Below, piece after piece: positions 58,711 through 64,000 of a stretch of 64,000 nt of DNA (within the stretch, counting starts at the first letter, position 1; every line of letters starts with the position of its first letter). The stretch comes from Rhyacichthys aspro. Lineage: Eukaryota > Chordata > Actinopteri > Gobiiformes > Rhyacichthyidae. The DNA is taken from assembly GCA_036850595.1 (NCBI GenBank), contig CM072159.1, positions 8,455,016-8,519,015 of the forward strand. The letters are read 5' to 3'. The notes under the pieces are model-generated. The model was not told the DNA's origin. It saw nothing but the letters and a program-made list of their open reading frames with translations, and made no database searches. The translations under genes were made by a program, and so were the position numbers.

Positions 58711-59416
58711 CCGTATTTTCCGGACTATAGAGCGCACCTAAATATAAGCCGCACCCACTAAAATTTAAAAGAAATATATATTTTGTCACATATAAACCGC
58801 ACCGGACTATAAGCCGCCAATACCTAGGCTGAGAAATAAGATATTTACATAGAAAGATTTTGTACCATAAGTGTTTATTCATATACCTGAACTGATTGTT
58901 TCCGAACAGTGCCTGTAACACGGCAGTAAAAGTGCTGATCAACCAAAACAGAAAAGTCATTGATGGTTTTATTCATCTTCCTCCTGTGCACTAAAACCAA
59001 GTTGCTTTCTTTTTCTTCCTGCGCACTGTTAAAACGCAACTGCGCAACTATTAAAGTCGCTTCATTCTCCCGTGCACTGAAACCACAAGTCACTATTCAT
59101 CTTCCTCCTGAGCATTGAAACTACTGAACACCAAACCACTGTCACTTCATTTGTTTTCCATTATGAGGGGGTGAGGGTGTAAAAATATTACCGTATTTTG
59201 CTGTTGTTCGTCTTGGGTTGCATGTGCTAACAATAAAAACTGGTGCTTTCTTGTTTGTACCGACTACCGCTGCCTCGTTTGTCTCGTATTTGCACTTCCT
59301 GCTAGAGCGCCCCCCTGAGGGCTGAAGAAAAATTCATAGAAAAGCCGCATCTCTGTATAAGCCGCATGGTTCAAAGCGTGGGAAAAAAGTAGCAGCTTAT
59401 AGTCCGGAAAATACGG
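58711..59416. mobile_element. Complete TA-flanked MITE with 19-bp perfect TIRs
   Basis: Both ends carry CCGTATTTTCCGGACTATA, perfectly inverted, each flanked by TA (58709-58710 and 59417-59418). Subterminal repeats read TATAAGCCGCA. The interior (about 58965-59130) has four loose tandem units built on CTTCCTCCTGTGCACTAAAA. TIR and TA duplication indicate Tc1/mariner superfamily; a known, abundant vertebrate family with ACGGTATTTTCCGGACTATA ends. No transposase gene, only a 72-codon minus frame over the tandem units. Confidence 0.88.
58965..59130. repeat. Degenerate internal tandem repeat in the MITE
   Basis: Four units of roughly 40-50 bp, each with TCTTCCT(CC/GC)TG, then GCAC/GCAT and TRAAACCA-like sequence. 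On the minus strand they give repeated FSAxE-like peptides, perhaps the C-terminal end of the ancestral transposase. Confidence 0.55.
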
Positions 59417-60649
59417 TATAACAATGTTAAAAATGTAGTCCCTTTTAAAACCAAGAGTAAAAATGACCAAATAAACAAAATGAAAATGGCAACAATGGCT
59501 CTGCCTCTTTCACAGCAATGGAAAAAAAGGAACTGCTTCTGTTAAATAATGTTTTTGCAGAACACTTTTTTATTATCAGCTTGGATAGTCTTTACTTGAA
59601 AACAATACGTCTGTAAAATGACGCTGCTGTCATAACACAGAGAGTCTGTAGAGTGATCTGCCCCCTGTCTACTGGCTAAAAGTTATACAAGTTATACCTT
59701 TTTAATTCTTTGTTTATTCTCTTTGTAAATACCTTATGGTGTGTATTATTCATAGACTTTAGAAAGAAGTCATAAATATTTAAGATTGGTTAAGTTAGTT
59801 AAGTTGTTTTAGACAGACAGACAGACAGACGCAGAAAATCACAATAAATGACAAAACTTTTTGTAATGCACCCGAACTAGACGCTACATTTACTTTACAA
59901 CTATAGAACAAGCTTTAAACTAATAATCAAGCAACAGCTAATGGCCAAAGTGGGAATCAGTAATTATTTAAAATATATGTCGGGGTTATTCATAAATGGA
60001 CCTTTTGAAGCAGTAGATAAAAAGTCAGAGAAGATCAAACGTCTTCACAACTAATTACTGTTATTGATGTGGACAAATCAAAAGACACATTGCTATTCAA
60101 CCAAACATCAGTGGTATTTTTTTACTGGAACTATGCATTAAAGCCATAAACAAAGACAGAACCTGGTTTGACTTGCGCTATTTATGCTAAAAAAAAAAGA
60201 AGTATGTTATTATTTTAAACATAGAAGTGAATAGGAAAAGACCACTTTTCACAGAATATTTTATGACTGTAACACCCTGGGACTTTCCTCTTGAGACGGA
60301 TTGAACAGCAGGTCACCATCGAAGCACTCACCACACAAACTTACTTCATCGTCAAGAATCACAAACAGATTTCTTCATTAGGTTTCTTTTTTTTTTTCTT
60401 TTATTTTTTTTAGATAGTGTCTTAAAGTGGAACAATCAGGGTTGGTTTGAAAGCATATAGATCCCACAGCAGCATCTACACTAAAGTCAGTCGGTATAGC
60501 TTTGTTGATGTTTGATGTTGTTTACAAGCTGTTGTTACCATGCAGGTGGATTGTAGTGAGGTTTGTAAGCTTATAAAGTGAAGTGTTGCTCTCTATTTTC
60601 TGATTGGTTTTATGCCTATTTGTTCCTCCTCTTGGAAAACAAACTCAAA
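59417..60649. other. Unique non-coding DNA
   Basis: Contains (AGAC)5 at 59811-59831 and T-rich runs near 60387-60412. No gene recognised. Confidence 0.35.
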
Positions 60650-60760
60650 CCAAGAGGGAGTAGGCTTATTCTTTCTATTGAATAGAATAAAAACAATAAT
60701 AATAACGGACGCATACAGTTAAAATAGGCCCTCCCGGCCATCGCCGGCTCGGGCCTAATT
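60650..60760 (-). repeat. GC-hairpin dispersed repeat
   Basis: TAGGCCC (60725-60731) and GGGCCTA (60751-60757) pair, with an inner CCGGC/GCCGG stem. On the minus strand the hairpin is followed by CGTCCGTTATTATTATTG, the layout of an abundant fish repeat family with a GGGCCC-type hairpin and a TTATT-rich 3' side. Confidence 0.5.
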
Positions 60761-61074
60761 AGGATGGCTGGCCAGGCTGTTTCACTTATAATGCTCTGTA
60801 AGGTTACCTTTTTGGACCTCTGCATATTATTTCCCTAAAATGATGGTGAATAATTTCTTTGCCATGTGGCCCACAGAAACATTAATGTTTTTGAACCCAA
60901 AGCATATAAATGGAGCTAAAAGAGATGGAAACATTTAAACTCTACAAGGAGCCCAATGCATGACAAATACTTTCTTAAGTATACATTTGAGTAATGAATC
61001 AACTCAAATTATTTTGTTTTATGTTAACATTGGAGTTAATCATGATGGAACACCATCTGTCAAAACATTTTCAG
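60761..61074. other. Unique non-coding DNA
   Basis: Nothing recognised. Confidence 0.3.
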
Positions 61075-61560
61075 TGCCACATACTATTCATATCATTTAG
61101 CCTTATTACAATGCCACAGACAAGACACAGATTTCTAAACAGAAGGGTTTTTTTTATTTTAACACTGGCAACAGGGCAAATGTATACAAATGTGGAGGTG
61201 ATGACATAATCACGGCAATAAGCAGATTAGTTTGAAAGTGAATAAAGCCAAAGAGAAAAAATTGTTAATCCTGTGTAGCATGTCTGGGAAACAAAAATGG
61301 TTAAGTAATGGGCTATCATTGGAGCAGTGGGACAGTGGAGGCCGTCCATTGATACAAACTGAATGAGAAGTTCCTTTATTCAGACAGAGAAGTAAAAGAT
61401 ACTGGTAAGATTGTGTAATTCAAATGTTCATTTCATTCAAAGGATATTCTGTCTGCCACCAAGTTTAACCTCCAGGTGTGTATGTAGAAAAAAATGGGTG
61501 AAAAAAAGATTATAATCATGATGTGTGATCATGAGATCCTCTGGAGGAGGGCCAAGACAC
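61075..61560 (+). repeat. Local tandem duplication, unit 1
   Basis: Shares CCACATACTATTCATATC, GATGACATAATCACGGCAAT, GTCCATTGATACAAACTGAA and AGTAAAAGATACTGGTAAGA with unit 2, then AACCTCCAGGTGTG and AGATCCTCTGGAGGAGGGCC with the far end of unit 2. Confidence 0.85.
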
Positions 61561-61796
61561 AACATAAAAATGAGAGTGGACAATAAACTTGAGAACTCAA
61601 GAGAAGACTCGAATCAGATAAAAAAAAAAGTTATTCTTAAAATGTCATGCAGTCATGACCATGATTATATCTCTATCTGTAATTCCAAAAAGACAAATGT
61701 AGTAAGTGTAACCTCAGCTAATGACTGACCACATTATATTTTCTTTTGGCAGTTGCGCTATAATTACAATTGCACCATCATACCACCATCTTCCAC

Positions 61797-62870
61797 ATAT
61801 GCCACATATTATTCATATCTTTCAACCTTAATACAATGCCACAAGCAAGATACAGATGTCTAAACATAAGTTCCTTTTTAATATTACCATTGGAAACAGA
61901 AATGTGGAAGTGATGACATAATCACAGCAATCACCCAAGTAATAGTGGATTTATGTAATGTGGCAGACAATTGGAGCAGATAAGTGTGAAAGTGAATACA
62001 GCCTAAAATGTATTCAGAGAAAGTTAGTGCTGCGAAGGATGTCTGGAAAGTAAAAATGTGAAGAAATGGCCTTATCACTGGCTGTCATTGGTGCAGTGGG
62101 AAAATGGAGGCTGTCCATTGATACAAACTGAATGAGAAGTTCCTCCATTCAGACAGAGAAGTAAAAGATACTGGTAAGATGGGGAAGGATGTTATTTAAA
62201 TGTCCTCTAAGCAAGTCCTCAATACTTAACTGTGTTTACCCAGGAGATGAAAATGGACACGAGAAAAGGGGAGGGGAACTGTTACGGAAATTATATTTTA
62301 AACTAAGGTGGACGACAATGAGAAAAAAATCCAGACGCCTTTCTGTGACTCATTTCATTCAAGAAAGGTCACACACTCAGTGTTCCCGGTAATCTACAGA
62401 GTGAGAGACAAAAAGGAAAAAAGATTAGGAGGGGTTTATTTAGACTGGCACATGCGAACAGGGCAGGGGGAGTGAGCCCAGGAGTTGATCAAAGTTACAG
62501 TTTAGTCTACAAAATTAACAAAGTATTGGCAAATTATTGGTAACAAACTTAAAGTAGAGAACAACTTCTAATACCTGGGCATTCACATCATGGTCAGGAA
62601 AGCACAACAGGAGGGAATAAGAAAGTGTTGCATACCGCCCTAGATCCTCTGTAACTTATCACACTGCACTTCTTTCTTTAGCCCCATCAAGATTTAATCT
62701 GAAACATCTACTTATACAAATGCAACCCAAATACATTTTCTCACCCAAAGAATATCCTGCCTGCAGTCTAGTATAACCTCCAGTTGTACAGCAAAAGAGA
62801 TCATAATCAACATGTCACATCTGAACGATGTCTTGAGATTCTCTAGAGGAGGGTCAAGAGTGAGTGTGTT
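61797..62870 (+). repeat. Local tandem duplication, unit 2 with about 530 bp extra
   Basis: 61797-62184 matches the first part of unit 1 and 62742-62870 matches its last part. The segment 62190-62740 has no counterpart in unit 1, so it is either an insertion here or a deletion there. Confidence 0.82.
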
Positions 62871-62954
62871 GTTGCATGTTGAGGACAATATAGTAATTAT
62901 CCAACTCCCACACATTCTACCCATCCACCACCACCCAACTCAGACTATCTCCTA

Positions 62955-63520
62955 ATATCTTCTAGTCTTTGGACCAGTCTTTGTGGACAAATATGCGTCC
63001 TATTGACTGAACTGTTCAGCATCTTTCTTGAATGCCTTATGACAGAGGCCTTTGAAGAAGGGCACATACTATCTCTGAAGCTGTTAAACATTGATGGATT
63101 GGCTAGAAGTGAACTGCCTATATAAACATCAGTGGGATACAGCGTGAAGATCAATCCAGAGAAAACCAAAATAATGAGCAATTCCACCCAACCCATCACA
63201 GTAGAAATGGAAAAATCAACAAAGCAGGCAGTTCATGTATTTAGGTGCCATCATCAGCAAAGGCAGTTCAAGACCTGAGGTTGTTGCCCAGACTGATAGA
63301 TAAACAACAGCCGACCAATCTGGAAAAACTACAACATGTCTCAAATCCAAAACAAAAGTGCTCTATGGACTGGCTCTGTCCATCTTCCTATTTGTACTTG
63401 AGACTTAAGACTTTGAATGCCCAAAATGGACTATGGAGATTAGATTTCAAAGAATTCTTGGTATCTAATATCAGGACCATATCACAAAGAAGTCCAGCAC
63501 CTTGTTAAGGCCTGTGGTGG
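62955..63520 (+). mobile_element. LINE reverse-transcriptase fragment, decayed
   Basis: Broken plus-strand frames contain LFSIFLECLMTEAFEEG (about 63013-63063), KINPEKTKIMSNSTQP (about 63149-63196), a VFRCHHQQ-type remnant of a YLGAxxS block (63238), and FQRILGI near 63448-63470 followed by DHITKK. The order matches the palm, thumb and post-RT regions of a non-LTR retrotransposon; the YADD site is deleted or mutated. RTE/CR1-type assignment is uncertain. The 87-codon ORF at 63245 belongs to it. Confidence 0.65.
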
Positions 63521-64000
63521 GTGACTGTGGGTTTAGCAAATACCTTTATTTAAGGCCCCACAATGAAAACTGTCTCTCACAGTTTGCATCAATGGCAGGC
63601 ATTCCTCACAGCACCACTGACAGCCAGCGTTAAGGCCATGCACGCAAATTTATTTAACTTTTTCCCCAGAAACATTCCTTTTTATCTATGCAAAAAAGTC
63701 ACGCTCGCTTTCGCTCCAACGTTTTTTCGCGTCATGTACATGATACCTGATACTATAACTATATTGTGTCAGCACCATAAAATCCAACCCAGTGTCAGCA
63801 CAAAATGTAAAATAGTCACGTTGGTCCACATGGTAAAACGTATACATTTCACAAAACGGGCCCGAAATTTGTGACACTGTCACGTTTTTTTGTTCCATTC
63901 TTTTCTATTGATGTCACGTGATGTCAGAGATGCGTCTGCGGCATCTGCTATGTATTACCAAGGTGAAACGGGACTATTTTACATTTTGTGCTGAGACTGA
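63521..64000. other. Unique DNA to window end
   Basis: A 103-codon plus ORF (63563-63874) and a minus ORF overlap it; neither has a recognised domain. Confidence 0.3.

Noticed and set aside
63563..63874. 103-codon plus ORF near the window end
   Set aside because: No domain, no splice context and open sequence on both strands.
1..64000. CRISPR array, operon, phage or other prokaryotic system
   Set aside because: No regularly spaced direct repeats, no long ORFs, and vertebrate repeat families throughout.

Overview
The window looks like a gene-poor, AT-rich stretch of a teleost fish chromosome, probably a percomorph. It has no operons, no long open reading frames and no tRNA or rRNA genes. What can be read is almost entirely transposon debris of kinds common in fish: tRNA-derived SINEs, CR1/L2-like and RTE-like LINE 3' ends, a Ty3/gypsy relic, and small inverted-repeat DNA transposons of the Tigger, Tc1/mariner and hAT types. 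These sit in unique, probably intergenic or intronic DNA.

Layout. 0-9.4 kb: a 60-bp near-perfect hairpin (999-1058), a LINE 3' end (2380-3085), SINE copies (3199-3505, 4914-5270, 5785-5875) and an RTE-tail repeat (7160-7325). 9.4-11 kb: the only clear CpG island, read as a probable promoter and non-coding first exon on the minus strand with a splice donor at 10105; about 309 bp spanning the donor and intron start is duplicated at 13543-13852. 11-18 kb: SINE fragments, two MITEs and a LINE endonuclease fragment. 18.3-21.75 kb: a decayed gypsy element whose domains run gag, protease, integrase, reverse transcriptase, RNase H, so integrase lies before RT. 22-33 kb: mostly unique DNA with a second tRNA-SINE (24593), a cluster of three small dyads (26351-26432), a TA/GA microsatellite (28302-28394) and a foldback MITE (31008). 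33.8-45.2 kb: RTE LINE, an inverted pair (37.6/38.8 kb), a direct pair (39.5/44.9 kb) and a Tigger deletion derivative (42.1 kb). 45.9-57 kb: two possible minus-strand coding exons (46135-45912 and 55306-55012), a hAT end, a suspicious poly-C/poly-T block (52130-52380) against a second gypsy fragment, and another LINE 3' end. 58.7-64 kb: a complete TA-flanked MITE with internal repeats, a GC hairpin repeat, a local tandem duplication and an RTE/LINE reverse-transcriptase fragment.

How the genes relate. The three candidate host loci (9.4-10.8, 45.9-46.1 and 55.0-55.3 kb) are all on the minus strand and could be unrelated. None is identified. The two exon candidates rest on splice-site and reading-frame logic, not homology. 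No novel system is demonstrated. The most useful leads are the 55-kb two-exon candidate, the promoter plus its partial duplication, and the integrase-before-RT order of the gypsy relic. All family names come from recognising motifs by eye; no search was run.
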